A stretch of DNA of 64,000 nt from Xanthomonas arboricola pv. populi. Its GTDB lineage: Bacteria > Pseudomonadota > Gammaproteobacteria > Xanthomonadales > Xanthomonadaceae. Where the stretch lies: assembly GCF_002939945.1 (NCBI RefSeq), contig NZ_MDEB01000003.1, positions 314,547 through 378,546 on the forward strand, in the 5' to 3' direction. The position numbers were made by a program, and so were the translations under genes. How positions within the stretch are numbered: the stretch's first letter is position 1; every line of letters begins with the position of its first letter. Below the pieces are notes generated by a model. The model ran no database searches. It worked only from the letters and a program-made list of their open reading frames with translations, and was not told the origin of the DNA. Shown here in pieces: positions 55,940 to 63,248 of this stretch.

Positions 55940-56071
55940 GCTAACAAAACGTAGCGAGCGGTCGTCAGGTGAGTGCGTGCGACGCGCCCAGAACCGGAGT
56001 GTACGAGTGGGACATGCCGATTTCGAGCGCCGACCGCGGCCGCCTGGCGGCCGCGCAGTCGTTTTGTTAGC
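55940..56071. repeat. 130-bp palindromic element, best-kept copy 1 (MITE-like)
   Basis: Perfect 12-bp terminal inverted repeats, GCTAACAAAACG at 55940-55951 and CGTTTTGTTAGC at 56060-56071, enclose a partly palindromic core. It carries no gene. Two diverged copies lie at 47254 and 50178. It resembles a MITE; an integron attC-like origin is the main alternative. A target-site duplication was not clear. Confidence 0.8.
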
Positions 56072-56313
56072 CGCGCTTAGTCACTCCGCGCGCACAGTTA
56101 CATCTCTACGCTGGCGCATCTCCAATATTCGCGCCACGTCGCCATGACTGAATCACTTGATCACTATGACGACGTCTCTTGCGACGTAGCTCAATTGCCG
56201 TCGACAGTCGTTGCCGGTCTTCTGTACGCGGCCCGGCGCGTCGCCATTTTTGATTCGTGCCCGATGCCGCCGACATCGCGCCGTCGTTCGCGCCGCATGA
56301 CGGCATTCGAGGC

Positions 56314-56922
56314 ATGAGCAGCGATCACGTTGCGCTGCTGCTCGCCGCAGGTGCAGGACGTCGACTGGGGCGTTCCAAACAATTGTTGCTGCGCGACGGC
56401 GAACCGTTGTTGCGGCGTTTCGCACGCATCGCGTTGCAGACGGCGCCACGCCGCTGCGTGGTGGTGCTGGGCGCCGATGCGGACACGCTGATCGATGTCC
56501 TGCAGGGACTGGAGGTGGAAGTGTTGCGCCACTCCGACTGGGCCGCGGGCATGGGCTCCAGCCTGGCGGCGCTGCGCCAGCATCTGCAGGACGATACGTC
56601 GCTAAGGCGCAGCCTGATCCTGGGGTGCGATCAGCCCGCGCTGGACACGCCGCATCTGCGCGCCTTGCTGGAAGAGGCCGACCATGCCGCCTCCGGATGC
56701 GCCACCAGCGGGTATGCCGGTGTGCGCGGAATTCCCGCAGTGGTGACCCACGCGGCCTGGGCCGACGTGCCGCTGCAGGGCGACAGCGGCCTGCGTGGCT
56801 TGTTCGCCAGCCTGGACGTGCAGACATTGGGCTGCGTCAGCGCCCCGGCGCTCGCACTGGACCTGGACACGCCCGCCGACCTGGTCGCAGCGCAACAACG
56901 TGGCTGGGTGGACGCGGATTGA
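56314..56922 (+). CDS. MocA-like molybdenum cofactor cytidylyltransferase
   Basis: 202 residues from the ATG at 56314 (MSSDHVALLLAAGAGRRLG); an in-frame start at 56257 would add 19 residues before the nucleotide-binding motif. The glycine-rich loop LLAAGAGRRLGRSKQLL and LGCDQPALDTPH mark a CTP-dependent nucleotidyltransferase of the MocA/NTP-transferase family, which makes the cytosine dinucleotide form of the cofactor needed by PaoC. Its site 744 bp after the pao operon, beyond the palindromic repeat, supports this role. A MobA-like or other sugar nucleotidyltransferase is the alternative. Confidence 0.87.
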   Translation: MSSDHVALLLAAGAGRRLGRSKQLLLRDGEPLLRRFARIALQTAPRRCVVVLGADADTLIDVLQGLEVEVLRHSDWAAGMGSSLAALRQHLQDDTSLRRSLILGCDQPALDTPHLRALLEEADHAASGCATSGYAGVRGIPAVVTHAAWADVPLQGDSGLRGLFASLDVQTLGCVSAPALALDLDTPADLVAAQQRGWVDAD

Positions 56923-56977
56923 GACACCGTGACGGATGTCGCTACGCGCTATCCGGCAGCCTGGTGGGAGCGCTGCA

Positions 56978-57073
56978 TCAGGACCACAGCACGATCGCTT
57001 CCCTGATCACCAGCACGTAGCCCACCACCATCGCTGTCTTGACCGAAAACTGGAACTTCCTGAGCACATGCAT
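56978..57073 (-). CDS. 31-residue single-helix membrane peptide
   Basis: A short frame with start ATG at 57071-57073 and TGA at 56978-56980. It has an unusually strong ribosome-binding site, GGGGAGGAG, 6 bp upstream. The product begins MHVLRKFQFSVK, then a hydrophobic segment (about 13-24, AMVVGYVLVIRE in part) and ends IVLWS, so one membrane helix is expected with the basic end inside the cell. No family is recognised. The reading frame is open beyond the start, but without a better ribosome-binding site. It lies 55 bp from the end of the cytidylyltransferase gene, opposite strand. Confidence 0.6.
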   Translation of the reverse strand: MHVLRKFQFSVKTAMVVGYVLVIREAIVLWS

Positions 57074-57435
57074 GCGACTCCTCCCCAGAGGCATCTCCAA
57101 GAGCGACGAATTCCCCCGTGCCGTCTGCGCCCGTTGACGGCCATCTGCGACGTCTGTTCGTCGCTCCAGCGCGAATTTAGCGCCAGCTCTGATCGGTGTC
57201 ACGTAAGAATTTTCCTACCTTCATGCCAGTGTCCGCCCGATGGCGTTGGCATAATCAAAGAGACATTCTTGTTATGCCGGACGCGGGGCCCTTGGCCACT
57301 CTCCCGCGGCCCCTTGAGTAAGGGCCTGCCGGTATCCCGGACGGGACCATGGCGCCCCCGGTGCCGCTGCGCTGCGCCTTCCCGCGCTACCCGCTTCCGT
57401 CGTTCGATCGCTGCATGCACCGGCTGGAAGCCCTG
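57074..57435. other. upstream region of the small peptide and DUF2188-like genes
   Basis: About 360 bp between divergent genes. An inverted repeat, GGCATAA at 57248-57254 and TTATGCC at 57272-57278, surrounds a 17-bp centre and could be an operator. A further in-frame extension of the DUF2188-like gene to 57349 overlaps the right end. No other gene is seen. Confidence 0.45.
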
Positions 57436-57651
57436 ATGGACGAGTCCCGCTATGTTGTCCGTATTCATCCCGAACAGGGCGGTTGGTGGGTGACCCGGCC
57501 GCAGTGGTCCCCGCTGCGTTATCTGCGCGAGCAGGGCGCGCTGGAAAATGCCGAATTGATGGCCAAGCTGCATTGCCTGACCACCGGTCAGCCAAGCGGC
57601 GTGGTGTTGCATACCGCCGAAGGCGACCGCCTGGTGCGTCGCTACGGCTGA
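57436..57651 (+). CDS. small DUF2188-like protein
   Basis: 71 residues from the ATG at 57436 (MDESRYVVRIHP), chosen for its GGAAG ribosome-binding site; in-frame ATGs at 57349 and 57415 would lengthen it. Pattern of short beta strands, one helix (ALENAELMAKLHCLTTG) and a GVVLHTAEGDRLVRRYG end resembles DUF2188, a small family of unknown function. No signal or membrane segment. Resemblance is by pattern only and the family call is tentative. It stands alone upstream of the DUF819 gene. Confidence 0.6.
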   Translation: MDESRYVVRIHPEQGGWWVTRPQWSPLRYLREQGALENAELMAKLHCLTTGQPSGVVLHTAEGDRLVRRYG

Positions 57652-57857
57652 CCGAGCCGGCCTGCTGCAGCGATGGTGAAGGCGGCGGCGACGGTCCGCC
57701 CAGGCAGGCTGGGTAATCGCGCACCCGGCAACCCGCGCGGTTGCGTCAAGCCGGCGGCCTTGCAGTCGCCCCGTGGTTGCCAGGATATCCAGTCGACTGG
57801 ATGCAACCGATCGGCCATTCTTGCTGCGATCCGCACGTTGGCGGCCCCTTGTCGAGA

Positions 57858-59120
57858 ATGTCGCCCCTAGTGAACGTCGCCGGTTCTGCCTTGATCCAAA
57901 ACGATATCGTCGTCTTCGGCCTGATCGCCGCCACGTTGGGGGCGGTGTTCTGGACCTCCTCGCGCGAGCAGGGGCTGTGGCGACGTTTCTATGCCGTGGT
58001 GCCGGCGCTGCTGCTGTGTTACCTGCTGCCAGGCATCTATAACACTGTTGGCCTGATCGACGGTGCCAATACCCGCCTGTACAACCCGATCGCACGCGAC
58101 GTGTTGCTGCCGGCCGCGCTGGTCCTGCTCACCTTGAGCATCGACCTGCGCGCCATCCTGCGGCTGGGGCCCAAGCTGATCGCCATGTACCTGGGCGCAT
58201 CGCTGAGCATCATGCTGGGTGCGGTGGTGGCGTTCTGGGTGATGGGCTGGCTGCATCCGGCCACGGTGGCCGGCGATACCTGGGCCGGCATGGCCGCGTT
58301 GGCAGGCAGCTGGATCGGCGGTGGGGCAAACATGCTGGCGATGCGCGAGGTGTTCGATGTGGACGCCACCACGTTCGGGCAGTTTGCGGTGGTGGATGTA
58401 GGCGTCGGTTATGTGTGGATGGCGGCGTTGATCTTCCTGGCCGGGCGGGCGCGTCGCATCGATGCGCGCAGCGGTGCCGACACCCGCGCACTGGATGCCT
58501 TGCAGGAGCGCATGGCGCGTTTCCAGGCCGAACACGCGCGCATTCCCAGCCTGGCCGATCTGATGGTGATCGTGGCAGTGGCGTTCGGCGGTGTCGGGTT
58601 GGCGCACGCGCTGGCCAATCCGCTTGCCGCGTGGTGCAGGGCCAACCTGCGCTGGTCCAGCCAGTTCAGCCTGGACACGCCATTCGTTTGGGTGGTGGTG
58701 CTGGCGACCAGCATCGGCATGCTGCTGAGCTTCACCCGCGCACGCACGTTGGAAGGTGCTGGGGCTTCCAAGATCGGTTCACTGCTGCTGTATTTCCTGA
58801 TCGCCTGCATCGGCATGCAGATGGATCTGCTGGCGCTGCTGGACCGGCCGTGGCTATTCCTGCTCGGGCTGATCTGGATCGCGGTGCATATCGGGTTGCT
58901 ATGGGGCCTGGGCCGCCTGTTGCGGGTGCCGTTCTTCTATTTCGCGATCGGCTCGCAATCCAATATCGGTGGACCGGCCTCGGCGCCGGTGGTGGCCGCC
59001 GCGTTCCACCCGGCCCTGGCGCCGGTCGGCGTGCTGCTGGGCACGATGGGCTATGCCACCGGCACCTATCTGGCCTATCTGGTCGGTATCACCTTGCGTG
59101 CGATGGCGGGAGCGGGCTGA
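57858..59120 (+). CDS. DUF819 family membrane protein
   Basis: 420 residues from the ATG at 57858 (MSPLVNVAGSALIQND), which follows GTCGAGA; the open frame from 57741 would add 39 residues with no family match. It has about 10 to 12 membrane helices. GSWIGGGANMLAMREVF and IGSQSNIGGPASAPVVAAAF are the family-defining blocks, repeated in both halves as in inverted-repeat transporters. DUF819 (YjcL-like) members are related to bacterial permeases; the substrate is unknown. No partner gene is adjacent. Confidence 0.88.
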   Translation: MSPLVNVAGSALIQNDIVVFGLIAATLGAVFWTSSREQGLWRRFYAVVPALLLCYLLPGIYNTVGLIDGANTRLYNPIARDVLLPAALVLLTLSIDLRAILRLGPKLIAMYLGASLSIMLGAVVAFWVMGWLHPATVAGDTWAGMAALAGSWIGGGANMLAMREVFDVDATTFGQFAVVDVGVGYVWMAALIFLAGRARRIDARSGADTRALDALQERMARFQAEHARIPSLADLMVIVAVAFGGVGLAHALANPLAAWCRANLRWSSQFSLDTPFVWVVVLATSIGMLLSFTRARTLEGAGASKIGSLLLYFLIACIGMQMDLLALLDRPWLFLLGLIWIAVHIGLLWGLGRLLRVPFFYFAIGSQSNIGGPASAPVVAAAFHPALAPVGVLLGTMGYATGTYLAYLVGITLRAMAGAG

Positions 59121-59295
59121 CAGGACCTGCCGCACCGCCTGGAGCATCGTCGGAAAGGTATGGCGGAACACGTGCTGGTGTTATTACGCGTTGCCGCACT
59201 GCCGAACGCAAAAGCTGCATCCTTCGACCACCGCTTGCGAGGTGTTGTCAGTCACGTCGAAGCGGGCACTGGCCAATGCCAGTGCCCGATCGCGA

Positions 59296-60462
59296 TTACT
59301 GCTGAAGGCCGCGCCGCTGCGCCTCCTGCTGCGTGCTCTGTTGCGACTGCTGCTGGTTGTGCTGCTGCAACTGATCGACATTGCCATGCGCCGGCTCGTT
59401 GGCCGCCGAGGCGGTCTGCACATGGCTGCGCAGATGCGCCGGGTCGTCCATCCGGCCTTGCACCGCAATCAGGCTGTCGCCATCGCGGTTGGGCACCAGG
59501 TGATCGATCCGCTGCAGACCGTCGCTGCTTGCACGCGCGGCCACGCTGGCGGCGGTATTGAGAAACGCGGTGTCGTCGCGCAGGCCCAGACGTTCGCGCT
59601 GGCCATCCAGGCGTACCACCGCGTCGTTGAACAACTGGCTGCCTGCACCTTGCGCCTGCCCAGGCGATTGCATGTCCTGCGCCTTCATCACCGAGTCCAT
59701 GCCGTGCAGGTCCAGACGGTGCTTCAACATCATGCCCGGCACCAGGCGTCGCCCGAACGACAACGGGTCCGGTTCGGGCAACTCGATCTGATGGCCGGCC
59801 GCATTGGGCATCGCCCACTTCAGCGGGATGCTGTCTTCCTGCAGATGGGTGAGGATTTCGTTCTTGACGTGGTAGCCGCGGATCAACTCGCTGCTGGCGT
59901 AGTCCTTGGCCGCCGAGGCATCCAGGCCCTGGCGTTCGAGCGTGCGGTCGTTGACGCCGGCGGCGTTGTAGGTCACGGCGGGGATGTCGTTGACCATCGC
60001 AGATGCCGCCGCCAGACCGCCACCGAGCGAGTGTCCTGAGATCACCACCTGGTCGCCGAACGCCTGCTTGGCCTGGCTGCCGAGCTGGATGGCAGACGCA
60101 TACTGCGCGTCGTCGAAGCCCAGGCCCTGGCCGAGGTTGTGCTTCCAGTCCTTGCCTTCGTCGGTGCCGCAGAAGCCGAGCACCACCTGGCCCTGGTCGT
60201 TGCGGTAGAACGCGGCATCGAAACCGCTCTTGGCATCGTGCAGCAGGCCGGGGTCGATGCCGGCCCGTTGCAGCGTGCTGTCGTCCATGCGCGTCCAGCC
60301 GTTTGGCAGTGGCGCAAAGGTTTCGGCGCTGCCTTCGCGTCGCTGCGAGGCAGTCGCGTAGAGGTCTTGCAGGACCGCCGGGAACTGGCGGTCTTCCGGC
60401 TGCGGTTGCTGTCCACGCATCGACTCTGCGAATGGGGTGGACGAGGGATTTGACGGGCTCAT
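59296..60462 (-). CDS. XVIPCD lipase, predicted type IV secretion antibacterial effector
   Basis: 388 residues. Residues about 30-260 form a class-3 lipase-like alpha/beta hydrolase: GFCGTDEGKDW near 96-106 and the nucleophile elbow GHSLG with Ser145. The C-terminal 110 residues (about 278-388) fit the XVIPCD tag that docks cargo on VirD4: GLRDDTAFLN, LQRIDHLVPNRDGD, IAVQGRMDDPAHLRSHV and a Gln-rich tail from 364. There is no signal peptide, as expected for this route. The adjoining gene encodes a probable immunity lipoprotein. By family it should attack phospholipids of rival Gram-negative cells. No secretion genes are in the window, so it is an orphan cargo locus. Confidence 0.88.
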   Translation of the reverse strand: MSPSNPSSTPFAESMRGQQPQPEDRQFPAVLQDLYATASQRREGSAETFAPLPNGWTRMDDSTLQRAGIDPGLLHDAKSGFDAAFYRNDQGQVVLGFCGTDEGKDWKHNLGQGLGFDDAQYASAIQLGSQAKQAFGDQVVISGHSLGGGLAAASAMVNDIPAVTYNAAGVNDRTLERQGLDASAAKDYASSELIRGYHVKNEILTHLQEDSIPLKWAMPNAAGHQIELPEPDPLSFGRRLVPGMMLKHRLDLHGMDSVMKAQDMQSPGQAQGAGSQLFNDAVVRLDGQRERLGLRDDTAFLNTAASVAARASSDGLQRIDHLVPNRDGDSLIAVQGRMDDPAHLRSHVQTASAANEPAHGNVDQLQQHNQQQSQQSTQQEAQRRGLQQ

Positions 60463-60498
60463 GCGCGGCTCCTTGCGTTCGTCGTGCGAAAAGCCCGC

Positions 60499-61263
60499 TT
60501 AGCGGCTACTTTCCACGGGAATGGTGTGGGCGCTCAACCATGCGCGCACGTCCGCCCTGACCTGCTGGCCGGCGGCATTGAGCAGGCGGTCCGGGGTGGT
60601 GAAGAAATACGCCTGGAAGGTCTTCTGTTGCGCGTTGCGCAACGTTGGATCCACGCCGGCCTTGAGCAATTGCAGCACCGCCGGGCTTGCCGCGCCGCTT
60701 TGTGCGGCCAGATGCAGCACGCTGTTGCCGGTATGGTCGACGCGCTGCAGATCGGCGCCGGCGTCGATCAACAGGCCGATCTGCACATCGCGCTTGCTCT
60801 GCACGGCGCGGAACAGCGGCGTCCAGCCTGCGCGCGCGCTGACCACATCGATCGGTGCCTTGTGCTGCAGCAGGATCTTCAGATACTCCGCATCCTGCGC
60901 CATGGCCGCCATGTGCACGACGGTTTCCTGGTCCATGCCCGGCAACGACGGATCTGCGCCTGCATCGAGCAATGCGGCCAGGGCGCGGGGTTGTTCGTTC
61001 CAGATCGCCCACTCGAGCAAGGTAACGTTCTGATCGCCGTGCGCGGCGAGATCGACTGTTGGTGCGAGTGCGCCGATTCGGGCGACATCACCGTGCGCAA
61101 TGGCGTTGGCGATGTCGGTCAGGCCGGGGTCGCGGAAGGCGACGGTGTGGTCGTGCAGCGTAGCTGACATGGTGGTTTGCTCCTTGGCACCGGGCGAGGC
61201 GGTGCATGAGACCGCGAAAAACGAGGTCGCAAGAACGAGCAGGGTGGGGAATCGCGGTTGCAT
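60499..61263 (-). CDS. ankyrin-repeat lipoprotein, predicted immunity protein
   Basis: 254 residues from the ATG at 61261-61263, which has an AAGGAG ribosome-binding site; the longer frame begins with unlikely His/Cys codons. The signal ends with lipobox FAVSC (Cys20), so the protein is periplasmic and lipid-anchored. Four to five ankyrin repeats follow, such as NVTLLEWAIWNEQPRALAAL, AGWTPLFRAVQSKRDVQIGL and GNSVLHLAAQSGAASPAVLQ. It lies 36 bp upstream of the XVIPCD lipase in the same unit. Immunity proteins of this secretion system are periplasmic lipoproteins encoded next to their effector, so binding and inhibiting the lipase is the predicted role. Confidence 0.85.
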   Translation of the reverse strand: MQPRFPTLLVLATSFFAVSCTASPGAKEQTTMSATLHDHTVAFRDPGLTDIANAIAHGDVARIGALAPTVDLAAHGDQNVTLLEWAIWNEQPRALAALLDAGADPSLPGMDQETVVHMAAMAQDAEYLKILLQHKAPIDVVSARAGWTPLFRAVQSKRDVQIGLLIDAGADLQRVDHTGNSVLHLAAQSGAASPAVLQLLKAGVDPTLRNAQQKTFQAYFFTTPDRLLNAAGQQVRADVRAWLSAHTIPVESSR

Positions 61264-61532
61264 CGAAATCTCCTTCTCCTGATCGCATTCCTGGTGGCAC
61301 TGCGGGTGCATCCTTCCGCAGCCGGGCCGATCCTACCAGCTGTCCAAACGACGCGCGGTAAGATTTTGTGACATGCCGGCGCCGCAGGTTTCATTTGTTG
61401 AGACCGCTTGTCGTTGTGGTGTCGGCACGTCGCCGATGCATCACGATGGGCCTCACACGCGCGTGCACGCTGCCCACAGCCAACGGTCACAACGCGGCCG
61501 GCATAATGGTGCTTTGCGAGCAGATGGGTGTA

Positions 61533-62210
61533 ATGGTCTACGAATTACTGATCAGCGATTGCGATGGAGTGCTTGTCGACAGCGAAATACTGGCCGACCG
61601 GGTGATGCGCGAGGCGCTGGCGGCCTTCGTGCCGGCCGAGGCGTTGGAACATCTGCTCGGGACAACGTTCGGGCAGACCACGCGCGAGGTATTGCTGCGC
61701 GTGCAGGAACACTTCGCGGTACAGCTGCCGGAAACCTTGCTGGCACAGATCCAGGCGCGTAGCGAGGCCTTGATCAAGGCCGAGGTGCAGCCGATCGCCG
61801 GCGCGCGCGACGCATTGGAACAGATTCCGTTGCCGCTGGCGGTCGCCTCCAACAGCCGCCGCCACAATGTGATCGCCTCGGTCGAACGGGTAGGGCTCAC
61901 CGCACGCGCGGCGGGGCACATCTTCAGTGCCGATATGGTGGAGCGGCCCAAACCGGCGCCGGATGTCTATCTGTTGGCTGCACGCACCCTGGGCGTTGCA
62001 CCGGAGCGCTGCCTGGTGATCGAAGACAGCCCCACCGGTGCGACTGCCGCATTGGCGGCCGGCATGCAGGTGCTGGGGTTTACCGGTGCCAGCCATATTC
62101 CGCATGGACATACCGATACCTTGCGTCGCCTTGGTGTGCTGGCGGTGTTCGACGATATGCGCGATTTGCCTGCGTTGTTCGAGCGGCTGGCGCAAAAACG
62201 CGCTGGGTGA
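61533..62210 (+). CDS. HAD family phosphatase
   Basis: 225 residues from the ATG at 61533 (MVYELLISDCDGVLVDSE); upstream ATGs at 61506 and 61524 are possible. All four HAD motifs are visible: nucleophile Asp in DCDGVLVDSE, Ser in VASNSRR, Lys in VERPKPAPDVY, and the acidic VIEDSPTG. The small cap domain fits beta-phosphoglucomutase-like phosphatases that act on sugar phosphates; the substrate is not known. It is divergent from the ankyrin gene and monocistronic by layout. Confidence 0.92.
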   Translation: MVYELLISDCDGVLVDSEILADRVMREALAAFVPAEALEHLLGTTFGQTTREVLLRVQEHFAVQLPETLLAQIQARSEALIKAEVQPIAGARDALEQIPLPLAVASNSRRHNVIASVERVGLTARAAGHIFSADMVERPKPAPDVYLLAARTLGVAPERCLVIEDSPTGATAALAAGMQVLGFTGASHIPHGHTDTLRRLGVLAVFDDMRDLPALFERLAQKRAG

Positions 62211-62343
62211 GAGCTGCCGACAGGACGTCTTGGACGCAGTATCGATGGTGGCGGAATCACAGCCCTCCCGTTCTGCAACTCACTGGGCCAGACCATGCAA
62301 TCGACCTGCAATGACAGAGCTGTTGGGTCGTGGCGTGATTTGA

Positions 62344-62394
62344 GTGCAGTCAAAAGCTCTGGTGAGTGGAGGGCGCGGTGCCCTCACCACTTGC
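62344..62394 (+). repeat. direct repeat, left copy
   Basis: Starts GTGCAGTCAAA and ends GCGCGGTGCCCTCACCACTTGC (last part 62373-62394). The same order returns at 62891-62952 with a small insertion. The copies bound a segment of about 500 bp full of inverted repeats. Confidence 0.75.
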
Positions 62395-62460
62395 GGGACA
62401 CGCCGTGAATCCGTCCATGGAGGCTCCTTGGCGGCATCCATGCCGCCAAGGGTCCCGCAA
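62391..62460. repeat. 70-bp hairpin element, copy 1
   Basis: Perfect 9-bp ends (TTGCGGGAC at 62391-62399 and GTCCCGCAA at 62452-62460) enclose a second perfect palindrome, CCTTGGCGGCAT at 62426-62437 with its complement at 62440-62451. The reverse complement of this element aligns with the element at 62674-62772. Confidence 0.8.
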
Positions 62461-62673
62461 CCGGCAAGGACACCGCACCAGGAAGTTGGTCGGTGGTCGG
62501 TTGAAATCTGCTTGTTGCGAGGCTTACCTCGAGACGCTGGGACGTCTTAGGTTGCTTTACTGAAGTTGACTGTTGCTTGGCGTGCGCTTGAAAGCCGATC
62601 GCGCGCACCCTGATCCGACCAACGTACGTCTTTCCCCGCTCGCAACCATGCACACCGACCCTCTCGACTAGTC

Positions 62674-62772
62674 CTTGCCCACCCACCATCGTGGGACCTT
62701 ACGCGGCATGGATGCCGCGTCAGAGCTACACGGACGTACTTGCGGCGTGTCCCGCGATGGTGGGCGGGCAAG
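62674..62772. repeat. 99-bp hairpin element, copy 2 (inverted)
   Basis: Outer arms of 24 bp (62674-62697 and 62749-62772) pair with two mismatches; an inner perfect 9-bp hairpin, ACGCGGCAT at 62701-62709 with its complement at 62712-62720, sits between. The core GCGGGACACGCCG and GCGGCATCCATGCCGC matches copy 1 on the other strand. Confidence 0.8.
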
Positions 62773-62890
62773 GGCCCTGCAGCGAAGCCGCAGATCAACC
62801 GCTCCGCAACTGATCCATCCGCACTAGACAATTCTGCTCGAGACAGAACGCACAACAGCAACCAGGATTCCGCGCAGCAACGTCGTTTGG

Positions 62891-62952
62891 GTGCAGTCAA
62901 ATGCCAGATTAAAAGCTCGGTGAGTCGAGTGCGCGGTGCCCTCACCACTTGC
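62891..62952 (+). repeat. direct repeat, right copy
   Basis: Same blocks as 62344-62394 (GTGCAGTCAAA, AAAAGCTC, GGTGAGT, GCGCGGTGCCCTCACCACTTGC) with about 10 extra bases after the first. No open frame with support is seen between 62211 and 63023. Confidence 0.75.
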
Positions 62953-63023
62953 ATCAACGCAGCAGGGCGCGATTCGCATCGCGCCCTGCTGCATTCCGAC
63001 TCGCCACCCATCCGGTCATCCGG

Positions 63024-63248
63024 TCAGCAGCAGCGAAACCCGCTCTTGCCGCCGTAACGCGCGTCCTGGCGCTCGCGGAAGAAGGTGGGGTAGTCCATCA
63101 CCGGCTTGTCGGGGTGTTTTTCCAGCATGTGGCGCACGTAGTTGTCGTAATCGGGAATGCCGCAGCACAGGCGGGCGGTCTGTATCAGGCGCCGCCAGAT
63201 GCGGCGATGCACCTGGTACTGGCTGGCAAGAACGAGTTGGGTGCCCAT
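63024..63248 (-). CDS. YbdD/YjiX family (DUF466) small protein
   Basis: 74 residues, the normal family length. It has [22 protein letters not shown], then [22 protein letters not shown] near the C-terminus, the most conserved stretch of the family, read here in parts. YbdD-type proteins are always encoded after a CstA-like peptide or pyruvate transporter and are needed for its action, though the mechanism is not settled. Start and cstA stop share a base in a TAATG arrangement, so translation is coupled. It ends the cstA operon; the 3' side faces the repeat-rich region. Confidence 0.92.
   Translation of the reverse strand: MGTQLVLASQYQVHRRIWRRLIQTARLCCGIPDYDNYVRHMLEKHPDKPVMDYPTFFRERQDARYGGKSGFRCC

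Noticed and set aside
57349-57435. Longer start for the DUF2188-like gene
   Set aside because: Possible, but the added residues (Pro/Arg/Cys-rich) lack a ribosome-binding site and fit no family.
62211-63023. Open frames in the repeat-rich gap
   Set aside because: They read through hairpins and repeats and share no features with proteins; none is listed as a gene.
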